Below, one piece after another: positions 31,036 to 41,543 of a stretch of DNA of 64,000 nucleotides (its first letter is position 1; each line of letters opens with the position of its first letter). The DNA lies in NCBI GenBank assembly GCA_037974665.1, contig CM075773.1:45772080-45836079 (forward strand), in the 5' to 3' direction. This DNA comes from Ehretia macrophylla. Its lineage: Eukaryota > Streptophyta > Magnoliopsida > Boraginales > Ehretiaceae. Both the position numbers and the translations under genes were made by a program. The notes under the pieces are model-generated. The model was not told where the DNA came from. It saw only the letters and a list, made by a program, of their open reading frames with translations, and did not search any database.

Positions 31036-31651
31036 ATGGCAGAAACAAGAACGTTTTATGTTCACCAGCTTACTGGAGAACACTTGTATGGCCAGTCTAA
31101 TGTCATCTATATGATGATTATGAACTGTCTTTCTTTGCAAACGTACAGTATTCTGTCTACTCTCCTTACAATTTTTGCTTTCATTCTCCCCGAGCTGCTC
31201 AACTTTCTGCAATTGAAATACCTAGCCAAGACTGAATCTCCGTTCAAGACCCATCCAACAACTATGTTCATCTGCATAACAAGTCTCATCCTATTTTGCT
31301 TGGTATCTTATGTTTTGTCAAAAATGTCATCGACCAATCCCTCCCCACCTTATGCCAAATTTGTTCAAAAAGGTATAGTGTTTTTTGGAACTCTGGGAGT
31401 GGCTGCATTATACTCCATTCTTCTCCCAGACTCTTTTCGCGCCATTTTATATTCGCTTCCCATTTGCTTTTCAGCTGGTGACATTCTATACACCAAACTT
31501 TGCTCGTTTTGTGTTTTTTTTATGGAGAGTTGTAGTTAACATTCTACAGCAGCCACACGTGCAACAAACGTTCAGGAATGTACCCTTGATTCATCAAACT
31601 AGGGTTTTGCCACATATTGATGCGTATTCAGTTGATTTACTTCCTATGTAA
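31036..31651 (+). pseudogene. Membrane-protein family, copy 2 (C-terminal frameshift)
   Basis: The ATG at 31036 begins MAETRTFYVHQLTGEHLYGQ, and the first frame stops at 31537-31539 (167 codons). Homology to copy 1 continues in the +1 frame to TAA 31649-31651, with NILQQPHVQQTFRNVPLIHQ. The shift maps to a run of eight T (31514-31521), one base longer than expected from copy 1. Three or four hydrophobic segments (about 31140-31215, 31260-31325, 31373-31435, 31440-31500) predict an integral membrane protein of about 205 residues in the intact family. No known domain is recognised. It is the best preserved of five copies; if the T run is a read error, it could be a real gene. Confidence 0.7.
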
Positions 31652-31881
31652 CCATGGGCCGAGCGTACACTCATATAATAGGAATATCATAAAAAGGTCA
31701 GTATGTATATTTATACTGTGAGGATGATCTAATATAATAAGTTCTTTTTTGTGGGAACAAAAAATAAGTTTCTTTTCCCTATTAAGAGTGTTCTCTCAAT
31801 ACAACCTTATGTTGATGTAACTTTACTATTGTGTGTAACTATAGTATTGGTGTAACAAAGTTAATGGATAAATGATATGAT

Positions 31882-32343
31882 TGTTGTGATAGGCCTAGAC
31901 GACTTTGGAGAACTAGAACTTATGTAGGAAATATTTAGGAAGTGGAAGATGAGAATTTTGGAGGATCTAGAGAACTTGTATTGAAGAGAAGATTTTAATT
32001 TTGGTTTGGTTACAAATGCTTGAAGTTGCCCCCTATTTATAGGTGTTTAGGGAGCATTCTACACACAAGATATTTTGAAAGTACATAAAATATTTTAGAT
32101 AATATCCCTAGATAATTCTAGCTAGTCGAAGATATTTAGAATAAATTCATTTTCTCCTAGACTCTTCTAGATAAATTTCTAAGATATTCTTCAAGACTTC
32201 TTCTAGAATTTGGGCTAGATAAGTTTTTAACTTGGGCTCTCAATTAGACCAACATTTTCTTTCTTTTGGACCAAATAAATGTTATAACTAGCCCAATACT
32301 TGATCATGAATACTTAGCCCAAATTCAAGTTTACTTTCCAACA
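31882..32343 (+). mobile_element. Solo LTR (462 bp)
   Basis: TGTTGTGATAGG to CTTTCCAACA with a perfect 5-bp duplication ATGAT (31877-31881 and 32344-32348). The homologous position downstream of copy 1 (about 16280, AATGACATGATTCCACG) is unoccupied. A TATA-like CCTATTTATAGG lies near 32032. Orientation is tentative. No internal retroelement sequence. Confidence 0.85.
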
Positions 32344-32457
32344 ATGATTCCACATTTTGATGGGTTTATGTTTTTGTTTTTGGTCACACGTTTTGATGGT
32401 TTGATGTATCCACTTAAATTTTGGAACTTCGATCAGTAGTTGATAGATCTTTTAGTA

Positions 32458-32874
32458 GGGTAATTTATCAAAATGGTCCTAAATCTTTGTTTTTATTTTA
32501 TATTTAAGTCCCCTATCTTTCATTTTTGACAAAATGGTATTTCATCTTTCATTTTGGTGACAATCGTTAGTTGTTAAAGCAAAATCCGTCGAAAAAATAA
32601 TGTTAGTGAACACGTGGATGACATGTAGCCGCAAAATTCACAAATCTTCAAGAATAAAATTGTCACGCGGTAAAATATTAACATCCTAAAGTTTATGAAT
32701 TTTGTGACACGTGTCATTCACGTACTCACCAACATTATTTTTTGATAAATTTTACTCCAAGGATTAATGGCTGTCACCAAAATAAAAGATGAAGGACCAT
32801 TTTATCCAAAATGAAAGATAGGGACTTAAATGTCAAAAAAGATAAAAATCTAGGATCATTTCGATAAATTACCC
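32458..32874. mobile_element. MULE-type MITE (417 bp)
   Basis: Terminal inverted repeats GGGTAATTTATCAAAATGG (left) and, as complement, GGGTAATTTATCGAAATGA (right). The similarity extends inward, giving a foldback. The flanks carry a 9-bp duplication with one mismatch, CTTTTAGTA (32449-32457) and TTTTTAGTA (32875-32883). The unoccupied site is at about 16350 (TTTTTTAGTATTTGAAGG). Its ends differ from those of the MULE at 18237. Confidence 0.88.
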
Positions 32875-32883
32875 TTTTTAGTA

Positions 32884-33640
32884 TTTGAAGGTTTGGTTAG
32901 TTGCAGTACAACAGATAATACTAATTGGGATTTAATGCTTTAACAACATAATAACCTCAGAGATCCATGATAGTGAATAACTCAAATCATTTCATCACTA
33001 TCAATCTCCTTAATAACGTTATTGTTATGTTGTGATTTTTGTTGGAGAAGTTGAGTTTTGATATAAGTGAAAAAAACATATTACACTCAATCTTTGAATG
33101 GGCCCTACTAGATCAAATGGGAAGGTCCGGGTACCATCACATTCCTCTTTTAGCGTAGATGAACGTGGTATATTTATATGTCAAAAATGAATTGAAGATG
33201 TATGAGAAATTAAGGGCTAAAGTGAATGATATGCGAGATATCCCTTAGGTGAAAAAGTGTGAAGAAGAGGGTTTTTGCAATCACACATAGAAGTGGGAAC
33301 TCTCACCATAGTAGGTTCGGCTAAAATATACTGTGTGTGCGCCTGGCCCGGGTCAGGGCGAAGGCGAGGCGAGGGTAATAGCACATACCATTTCTCAGTG
33401 GTTTATCACACATTTCAGAGCAATAGATAGGCACATTCTGGCATAGCATAGCATAGTTGAGAGAGTCAATGTTTGTTTTTATTAATTACAAGGTTTGCAC
33501 CTACGTTTATAATGTTTAAGGATTTAAATGAAAAGTGTCGCTGTGTTTCTTACTTTTTGCGTGCATGCTTAACAGAGAGATCTTTGTTTTAGGAATATAA
33601 AAAGAAGATGATAAATGGGTAACAAAGAAAGAGTCACCAT
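32884..33640. other. 3' flank of copy 2, noncoding
   Basis: Continues the homology with 16359-17710, including the AATGAAAAGTGTCGCTGTGT phrase (about 33525). A short GC-rich patch lies at 33340-33375. No gene. Confidence 0.6.
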
Positions 33641-33649
33641 CTATATATT

Positions 33650-35097
33650 ACAACTTGTATAAATTAATAATATATGTTGAATAATAAAATTTTTCAGTCC
33701 CAATTTGGGACTAATGTAAAAAAAAAAATATCTATAAACTTAAAAAAAAATACATTTAAAATATTTTCTTTATATTTTATAGATCCAAATATTTTATAAA
33801 TTAATAATTAACTAAAAAGTACATAATGAATTAATTATAAGGTTTTCCTAAAATATGAACAAAAGGAGCTTGTCTTTTACTAAAGTTTAAATCTAGTTGA
33901 ATCTCATCTTTAATTGTTCGTAATGTGCCTAAAAGTCCTAGGGTGACTTTTTTGTATTGCAACAAAAATTTTTGAAGTGTTATTGATTCTTTGAATGTTT
34001 TCTTACATAACACTGCTTCCAAAAAGTTGTGTATAATCAACAACTTCATATTGAGAGCACCCTATCATTTTATCATTTATCTTATCTACGCTCAAAATCT
34101 ATGTATTGGTGTCAATGATCTCATTTACACCTAAATAACATTTGCTTTGATGATATACAATATACAAAATATTGCATGTACGTAATTGTTTTGATAAAGT
34201 TACTATTTTGTATCTTTATGCTAATTATATATAATTTGAAGAACTATTAATTGGTTACATAAGTATTCAGATAGTACTTTAAATCCTAACTTGATCATTT
34301 GATGTGATAATATGCGTACTTTTAAGTCAAAAAAATTAAAAATATCATTATAAAATAAAAATTATTAATTTATTTAAACATTAATATCTCGATAAAATAA
34401 AAGAAATATGTAGTTCTAACACTACTAATTTAAAGAGGTTCTACTGTATAGTAGAACCTCTTTAAATTAATGGCGTTGGGACCACCAAATTCTATTAACT
34501 TAGCGAGATATTAATTTATCGATAAATTAATAACTATTAATTTATAGAGATATTTTTATTTTTTTTGGCTTTATAGTAAACATATTATGATTATGATGTT
34601 TTTTTTTTTTGAAAAGTGACTTGTATTTTTTCGGTCCAATTTGAAAAAATAAGTAATGAGAATAGAAGACAAAATTTAATTTAGTATTAAAACAAAGTTT
34701 CTCTAATTTCGTATTCAAGTTCTTGTAGGATTATGATGAGAACTAATTTCTCTAATCTTGTATCTTAATCCTTGTAGGATTATCTCAATTTTTTGTCTTT
34801 AAATAATTAAATATAAGATTCAACTAGATTTGAAGTTCAACAAAAGACAAGTTACTCTTAATTTATATTTTTAAAAAAACATCATAGTCAATTTATTATG
34901 TACTTTTTAGCTAATTATTAATTTATGAAATATTTGGGTCAATAAAATACAAAGAAAATCTTTTAAATATATTATTTTATAATTTTATCAAATTTATTAA
35001 CTTTTTACACTGGTCTCAAGTAGGGACCATATATTTTTATTAATTAAAAGAAATTATTAATTTATCGAGTATTAATTTAAAAAGATTTTATTGTATT
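33650..35097. mobile_element. Head-to-head inverted pair of a DNA transposon
   Basis: The left arm (about 33650-34449) and right arm (about 34450-35097) are inverted matches; for example TCAACTAGATTTGAA on the right reads TTTAAATCTAGTTGA on the left. The centre (34428-34475) is a near-perfect palindrome, AGAGGTTCTACT-GTAT-AGTAGAACCTCT. The right arm ends TTTAAAAAGATTTTATTGTA, a diverged inverted copy of the central terminus. Termini of the form CAGTAGAACCTCTTTAAAT next to TA suggest a TA-targeting (Tc1/mariner-like) family, but this is inference. No transposase is seen; the left arm's outer terminus is eroded. Confidence 0.7.
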
Positions 35098-35441
35098 TGT
35101 TAAGTTTGTATGTCTTTTTAAGTATCACAAAAGAAGAAAATAAACGAGTAATAAAGAAAAGTAACAAATAATTTTTCGTAAATGAAACTACTACTCTATA
35201 TTTTGAATTTTAACGAAACTTGAAATAGAAAAAATAAAGGAAAGATAAAACAAATGAAGTACATGTTAAATAAAGCCAAAACAATAATGACAAAAGCCCA
35301 TGGAAGATTAAACTTACGGGACCGGTTTTTTGCGCATGTGCCGATCAGCTTTTGTTGTTCTGACCTTGTCCAAATTATAGTTAAGTATGTCTACTCGTTA
35401 CTTCACATACTACTATAAATCACTCCCCTCATTCATATTTC
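35098..35441. other. Upstream flank of the 35.4-kb relic
   Basis: Noncoding. A TATA-like ACTATAAATC (about 35411) and CACTCCCCTCATTCATATTT just before the ATG resemble the leader of copy 2 (GCTCCCCTCATCCATATA). Confidence 0.5.
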
Positions 35442-35528
35442 ATGGCTGAAACAAGAACAAGCCATTTTCTTCACCAGCTTACTATTGGAGAAAAAATGTA
35501 TAGCCAGATACGGATTTATCATTTATGA
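35442..35528 (+). pseudogene. Membrane-protein family, N-terminal relic
   Basis: ATG at 35442 reads MAETRTSHFLHQLTIGEKMY and stops with TGA at 35526-35528. The first ~23 codons match copy 2 (MAETRT, HQLT-GE, Y-x-Q). The homology then ends abruptly near 35514 and the hydrophobic body is missing. With copies at 15425, 31036 and 39692 this shows an old local array. Confidence 0.7.
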
Positions 35529-36379
35529 ATCAGATATTCAACCTGATATGGCCTTAAAATGATGAATTGTGCAATTACTAAAATACCCCAAAAGAGAAAA
35601 GGAAAGCCATTAGCACCAGTCCACTTATCATGATCTTCAACATTTACTATAAATAGCATTAGGAAAGTGATAAAAGGTAATGGATAAATCTTACTTTTAA
35701 ATTTATCATCATTTCGTTCGATACTTACCCGAGCCAACACGCTAATTCTCTCACCCGAGGAAGAACGCGAGAGATAATACTCGTTGTCCCTTTTCTGTAT
35801 TTGTGTAGGACCTCAACTCGCTCAAGGACAAGGCAAGTCAAGCTCGGCTCGGCGCATTTTATATCCAACACAACCTATTTTATAATTCAATTTATAATTA
35901 ACAGAAACTCACATACTGGAGAAATATTCCAACAATACAAAATGATAAAATTCTATTATATATTAGAAAATCCAATTACTACATAGCAGATAGTACAGAA
36001 GACTTCAACAGTAGCGCAAGTCATGCTTCGAGAATTGATAACCTTCCAAAATCTGTGCTATTATTAATGGAGAAAGATTTTAGAAGTGAAATATTTTTTT
36101 GTTTGGTTTAGTTTCCAGGTTTTTGCCTCCCTCAAAGCAAAATGATAATAATAATAATAATAACCAACAGGATGCTGGCGACGATTACTAAGATGGTCCA
36201 TAACCTAATCAGAACGCAATCAAAGAAAGCGGAACTTTCCTGTGGATCATGCTTAAAAATCGATTATTACATTAGTTTAAAATTGGAAGAAAAATGGTGA
36301 GTTATACCCACTCTTGATCGTACAGACGTTATTCGATGTGTGGGGCCAAATCGATTGTCGTCTTTTCTAGAGTCTGATG
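35529..36379. other. Noncoding, duplicated flank and AAT microsatellite
   Basis: No gene. The segment at 35520-35870 ends TTATATCCAACA and may be an LTR fragment, but no paired end was found. About 35870-36000 matches 26020-26150. An (ATA)n repeat lies near 36144. Confidence 0.4.
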
Positions 36380-37310
36380 TTTTTTTTTTTTTTTGCTGGG
36401 TCAGTAAGAAGATTTTATTCCACTATAAAAAAAATATGGTTAACGATATACAAGAGAAATAAAAAAATAAAAAAAAAACCTCCTGAAACTACACAAGTAG
36501 ATCACCAAGCTTCGATATGTTACAAATTTCTCTATTGAATCTATTGTTTCTAAAACTCCTTCTAGACATCAGTGTATATCATATATCATTTGAGATAAAT
36601 TTAATAACCTGTTCCTCATTTGCAACTGCATTTATGAAAATCCTTGCATTACGCTCCCGCCACAAATGATAAATGCAAGCACAAAACATAAGTTTAACAA
36701 TAGATCCCTACAATGTCTTCCTTTTTGCAAAAATACTGCAGCCTTGTACTATTCTATCCCATTGGACACCCAGTGTTTTGATTCTTGCTTTTTTTGCATA
36801 GCTTCTCCAAACTCTTCTACTAAACGAACATTCAAAGAAAAGTTGGTCCCTTGTTTCCAAGACCATGTTGCAAAGAGTACAAACCCCATAAATTTTGAAA
36901 GCCCCAACACATGAGACAATACCGTGTTGGCAACCTGTCAAGGATAGCTAGCCAAGAACAAAAACTATGCTTTGGTATATGATAGTTTTTCCATAGCAAG
37001 TGAAACCAAGGCACTTTTGCATGGCATTGTCTAACTTCTTCCCAAGTAGCTTTGGTGTTAAAGCTGCCATTACAACCACCTTCCCAAAAGATGTGGTCGT
37101 CCCTGTTGGGGTCAATCTCCACCTGGAAAGGATCAAGAGAAACCAAGCATCTAGGCCAACGAAGTGAATCCCTTCTAATAACCACACAAACTTTGCTTTG
37201 CAAACCAATGCATGAGGCAGTGATGGGAGCATGATGAATATGATGAGAAAGTTGTTCTAAGGGGTGCCAACAATCCCACCACAAGAAAGTTGGTGTTTTC
37301 GTTCTGGAAA
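36380..37310 (-). pseudogene. LINE 3' region (RT end, zf-RVT), minus strand
   Basis: The minus strand reads W-W-D-C-W-H-P-L-E-Q-L near its start (37284), typical of the end of a plant LINE reverse transcriptase. It continues with HSFCSWLAILDRLPTR, then after a frameshift near 36930 CTLCNMVLETRDQLFFECSF and RRVWRSYAKKA, the zinc-binding zf-RVT region. A T run at 36380-36394 is the A tail. Earlier domains are absent, so this is a truncated, frameshifted copy. It is the longest LINE piece in the window. Confidence 0.8.
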
Positions 37311-37314
37311 CATT

Positions 37315-37820
37315 AGATAAATGGTCCCTATTGTTTTATCAAAATTTTAAATTTATTTTTTATTGTTAAAAATTAGTGATATCGTATCAGTTTGGTTTTG
37401 TAATTTGAATTTTAAAGTGTTGTATTTTGAGTTTTGAAAACAGTGTTTGTTATAGCTTAGGATTATCTTTTTGATAAGATTTTATAGTCCTCTGTTAATA
37501 TAAATATGTTGTACACTGTATGTTCTCAATTTAATTTTTATTATTATTTTAAAGATTTTAAGTTCGTCCTTATTATTTAAAATCAGTCAACTTAATCTTT
37601 ATTATTTTTTAAAAATAATTTAGACTCTATTATTTCTTAAAAAAATCAATTCAGTCTTTACATGTGATTCCATTTGGGGACTAAACTATTTTTTTAGGAA
37701 ATAGTACGGACTAAATTTATTAACTTTAAATAATAAAGACGAATTTAAAATTTTTAAAAAATAATAGAGAATAAATTGACTAATTTTAAATAATAAAAAC
37801 AAATTAAAATTTTAAGGAAA
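37315..37820. mobile_element. Foldback MITE-like repeat, second copy
   Basis: Related to 26674-26950. It has matching left end (GTCCCTATTGTTTTATC) and right end (TAAATTGACTAATTTTAAATAA) and is enlarged by unrelated sequence near 37378-37555. The sequence after it matches that after 26950, up to AAGTGCACCATAGATCA. Confidence 0.5.
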
Positions 37821-39691
37821 CCCATTTTCTTTTGTCTAGTCTCATTAATTAGTTTCTCGCGAAGAGATCTGATCCAGGTTGCTTTGTGGAACAACATGCT
37901 TTCTCTGACCAACCCAAAACATGTTTTCTCTATCCGAAAACTATTCTAGATCTGTGCTACTTAAGTGCACCATAGATCAGCATGCTAACTAGTGTCGAAC
38001 AACTACTTGATGGTCTTAAAAATCTTAATTTATCAACAGAGCACTTATGGTATGTGTATATTGTGCATTAAACTCTTGCCCATAGAAGATTTTAGTTAAA
38101 AGTTATACGATATATTGTGCATTACACTACATGACTAGTGTAGGTTTGTGCTGGTGGAGACTGCAGCTCTGGTCGATCTAAAAGAACGTTAAAAGTTCTA
38201 TATATATATTTTTTTAAAGTTGATGTATTTTTAGCTAAAAAAAATTATTTAGTGTTACTATAAAAAAAATGAACTCATATAGTTGAAAAATAATGTGTTT
38301 TAGCCCTCATAAAGAATTCATAGCTACTCCCCTATATCTAAAGATTGAAATTTTTATATTTTGTTTTCTCTGTCCTTTAGACACTCTGAAAACTTTTAAT
38401 TGTTCACGTCCACAAAACAAGAAGCATAATGAGATTTTCACTAAAAAAAAATTATCATGCCATTCAAACATCAATATAACAAAATAAGCTCCAATCCAAC
38501 CGAAAATTCAACATGAATGATCATAGGCCAGACTCGGTGGAAGAATGAAGAAGATTTGAACTGTAGGAGCCCGTGTTATATTCTTGAAAATTGCTAATTA
38601 ACACATGATGTGGTCCATGCTTATTAAGATGGTCCATTAATTTATTTGAAAATTTTAAATCGTGCTATAACGTCTAGCATAATATAATCAAAACATACAC
38701 AAAACTTAACTTGGCAACTTTTGATGGGCAAAGTAAGATTTTTCCTATAGATTTTATTTATCTGCGTTGGGGTTGGGTTAGCTAGCCCTTTAGGTTCCAA
38801 TATGCTTGATTCCTATATCAAAGGGGTTGAAGAAGGGATGGATGAAAGAACTTTCGAAAAGGGTAACACGTGAGACACTCTCATCTAAAGGGTTCCATAA
38901 GAAATAGTTGATTCACTACCTACACTTCAGCTTATAATGTAAAAAACGAAGAGCTGATCAGCCCTATAATTCCAAAACGTACAATTCAACCCTCATATAT
39001 ATAAATTTCTTTTGAACCCGTATAAATTAATTTTTTTAATTAAAAAATACTTTAAAAATATACACATTTTTAGAAAAACACGTAAATCATTTATCGTATT
39101 ATAATTCATTGTATACGTATGCGTCTAGTTTCAGCTGGGGCTCAACTGCATTATCCTTAACTTGTCAACAATGTTGATACTTGTCAAATAAATAAGATAA
39201 CAATCTATGTAAACCTTATAAAATTGCATAAAATAACTTGGATTATTATAAAAGACATCCAACCCCTCGGAACTTATCATAATTCCCAAATATCTATCTA
39301 AAGTACCACAATTAGATAAATTCTTGCCTAAAGCTTAATGGTGTTAAAATGTTGGTCAAAGTACTAGTGAAAGACCAATCTCGTTTATGTAATAAGATAT
39401 TGAAAATTCATTTTAGGTTTCTGACATCATATATGTTGGCGGAAATACTACCACAATACACGTTGCATTCAAATGAAATTCATAGTTCTGACAACAAAAA
39501 AAAAAAGTTATAGTAGAAAAAGAAGTAAAACATCGGTAGGAAAAGAACTAGTATACTTTTTTATCTGTAAAAACAAGAGATAAAAACCTTTTAGTCCCTC
39601 AAATTTTAAAAAAGTAATTTTTTGGTCCTTCAATTTTTGAAAAGTAACCATTTGGTCTATTTTTTACAGTAGGTTGATTGAAAAAGTTATT
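37821..39691. other. Noncoding
   Basis: No gene. About 37821-37980 is the duplicate of 26950-27115. Near 39590-39660, phrases of the type TTTAGTCCCTCAAATTTTA are remnants of another foldback repeat. Confidence 0.45.
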
Positions 39692-39754
39692 TTCTTCACC
39701 TCATCGAGGAAAACATTGTATGCCCAGTTTAACATCATGTACATGATGATTGAT
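39692..39754 (+). pseudogene. Membrane-protein family, N-terminal relic
   Basis: Plus-strand codons read FFTSSRKTLYAQFNIMYMMI, matching copies 1 and 2 over the LYxQxNxxYMMI stretch just before their first hydrophobic segment. The start codon region and everything downstream are lost. Confidence 0.6.
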
Positions 39755-40009
39755 GTGGAATAAATCTTGACCCAAACCAAAGTTACTATTTTACATAATG
39801 AATAGGTATTTTATTTGGTACTCAACCCGATGTCTTCATGATGATTTATAAGTGGATGCTTTGCGTGTAAATAAAATTTGAATTAACTATTATAAACAAA
39901 TAATTTGAGCACTAAAAGAATAATTTTTTAAGTGTAACACTAGTATCGATTGTGAACTTAAAATTCCAGGGCGCACCAACAAAAACCGAAGTATGTTTGT
40001 GGCCCTCTG

Positions 40010-40270
40010 CATGCAAAGAAAAAATACAAACATAACACCATGACACAGGAGTATATGTTGTTAGAATATATTGTATCATTAATTGATATGGTGGCAATTA
40101 CAAAGCATTCAAACAATTTTGTTGTGGATGAAATTAAACGGATTGTAGGTGGTTTCAATAATATTCGTTTTCAGTATAAAAAGAGGACTGCAAATCATAT
40201 CGTAGATTGGGTCGTCAAATGTTGTGTGAGTAGGAACCTTGATTTGGATTGGGTTTTTAATATTCTCTCT
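40010..40270 (+). pseudogene. LINE RNase H-like C-terminal fragment
   Basis: From 40040 a frame reads EYMLLEYIVSLIDMVAIT, NNFVVDEIKRIVGGFNNIRF and YKKRTANHIVDWVVKC. This is the end of the RNase H-like domain of plant LINEs (I-K-x-L/I, then R-x-A-N-x-x-A/V-D-W-V). It runs into the C-rich tract at 40278, where the family's 3' end would be. Confidence 0.65.
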
Positions 40271-40277
40271 CTACCTT

Positions 40278-40329
40278 CCCCCCCTTCAACCCCCCCCCCC
40301 CCCCTCCCCTCCCCCCCCCCCCCCCCCCC
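40278..40329. repeat. C-rich tract with C15 and C19 runs
   Basis: Homopolymers at 40290-40304 (15 C) and 40311-40329 (19 C). Likely unstable and error-prone in assembly; the complement could form a G-quadruplex. Confidence 0.85.
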
Positions 40330-40604
40330 ATACTCACAAGATCTATTGTACTCTGAGTTTCAATCCCAATGGGTGGTAAACTACCACAAAAAAAAAATCC
40401 AATTCATAAATGAGAAGGGTCCGGCAGAAGTGTAACTTTCATACGCAAGTCAAAATATTATAAATTGAACACAAATCGTACAAAATCATTGTAGGACAAA
40501 GCGTACAGCCTGCCCTTATATCATTTGTTACGACTCAAGGATTAATAACTTAAATCATTATAAATTAAAAACAAATTTATTAAAGAACCAATATGAGATC
40601 GAGT
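40330..40604. other. Noncoding
   Basis: AT-rich sequence up to the target duplication of element A. No feature seen. Confidence 0.4.
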
Positions 40605-40609
40605 GTCAC

Positions 40610-41543
40610 TGTAACACCCCGAACCCAACCCCACGCTAAAGTCAGGCTCGGACCTGTCACTCGGACAGAGTCTCCTCTGTACCAAGAACTAAGCTATCAC
40701 CTGCGAATAGTCACTTATAACATTTGAACTATAAACATCAACTTATCTTCTAATATCTCTAAAGTCAAAATAAAATAACAAGGCCATCCGAGCCTTGGAG
40801 CAACAACAATCTTCTTAAGCACACAAGCATGCGAGATAAGTTGGTTTTGGCCATAAGTAGTTAGATACAATATAATTTTAAGTTCCATATGTAGGACAAC
40901 AAACACTCCAAGCATGCAAGAGAAAATAAAGTCTAGAATCCATTATTACAATCTAACATCTTTCTCTAACATTCAAGACTACAACTACTAAACATATACA
41001 CAAGACCCCAAGGTCTCAAAATACAATATTTAACATGAACTCCACGTAAGTTGCACATAAGATCCACCTTAGCACACAAAGTCACGAATTCTGTTCTACG
41101 TGAACTTCTTCTTCTTCTTCTACTTCTAACAGGTGGGGATTCACCTCAACTTCTCCTGAAACATATCAAATGATGAGTGAGCAACAAAGTTGCCCAGCGA
41201 GGGAGGTGATGCAACATACCAACGTGCAATATGATATGCAAACACAAGAAAACATATATAAGCCACGTAAACCAGCAAAATAACAAGCCAAGTAATTAAT
41301 CACTTTTAAAAGGATACGGTTCCACTTCCAAGTCTTCAATCGCGAGCCACAAACCACGAACTTCACGAACATGCCGGCAAACCCCAAACACCAACAATTG
41401 GGATACTCCAGATGTATCCCAATCCTACGACCCTTTCTCCCGAGGTAGGTCCATGCCCAACAGGTGAACCACACCTCTGGGGTAGTGGAGTATGCCTCAG
41501 CGAGAAAGGGAATAGACATCATGGTAGTCAAGGGAGCATAGCA
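40610..41543 (-). repeat. Element A 3' LTR, outer part
   Basis: Starts TGTAACACCCCGAACCC on the plus strand. It is interrupted at 41543 by element B and resumes at 51422. The frame at 41166-41531 is LTR sequence also present at 19425-19700 and 58538-58996, not a gene. Confidence 0.9.

Noticed and set aside
35519..35740. Minus-strand 73-codon frame
   Set aside because: No homologous features or domain; it sits in the sequence that interrupts the membrane-protein relic and may be LTR-derived, but no paired LTR end was found.
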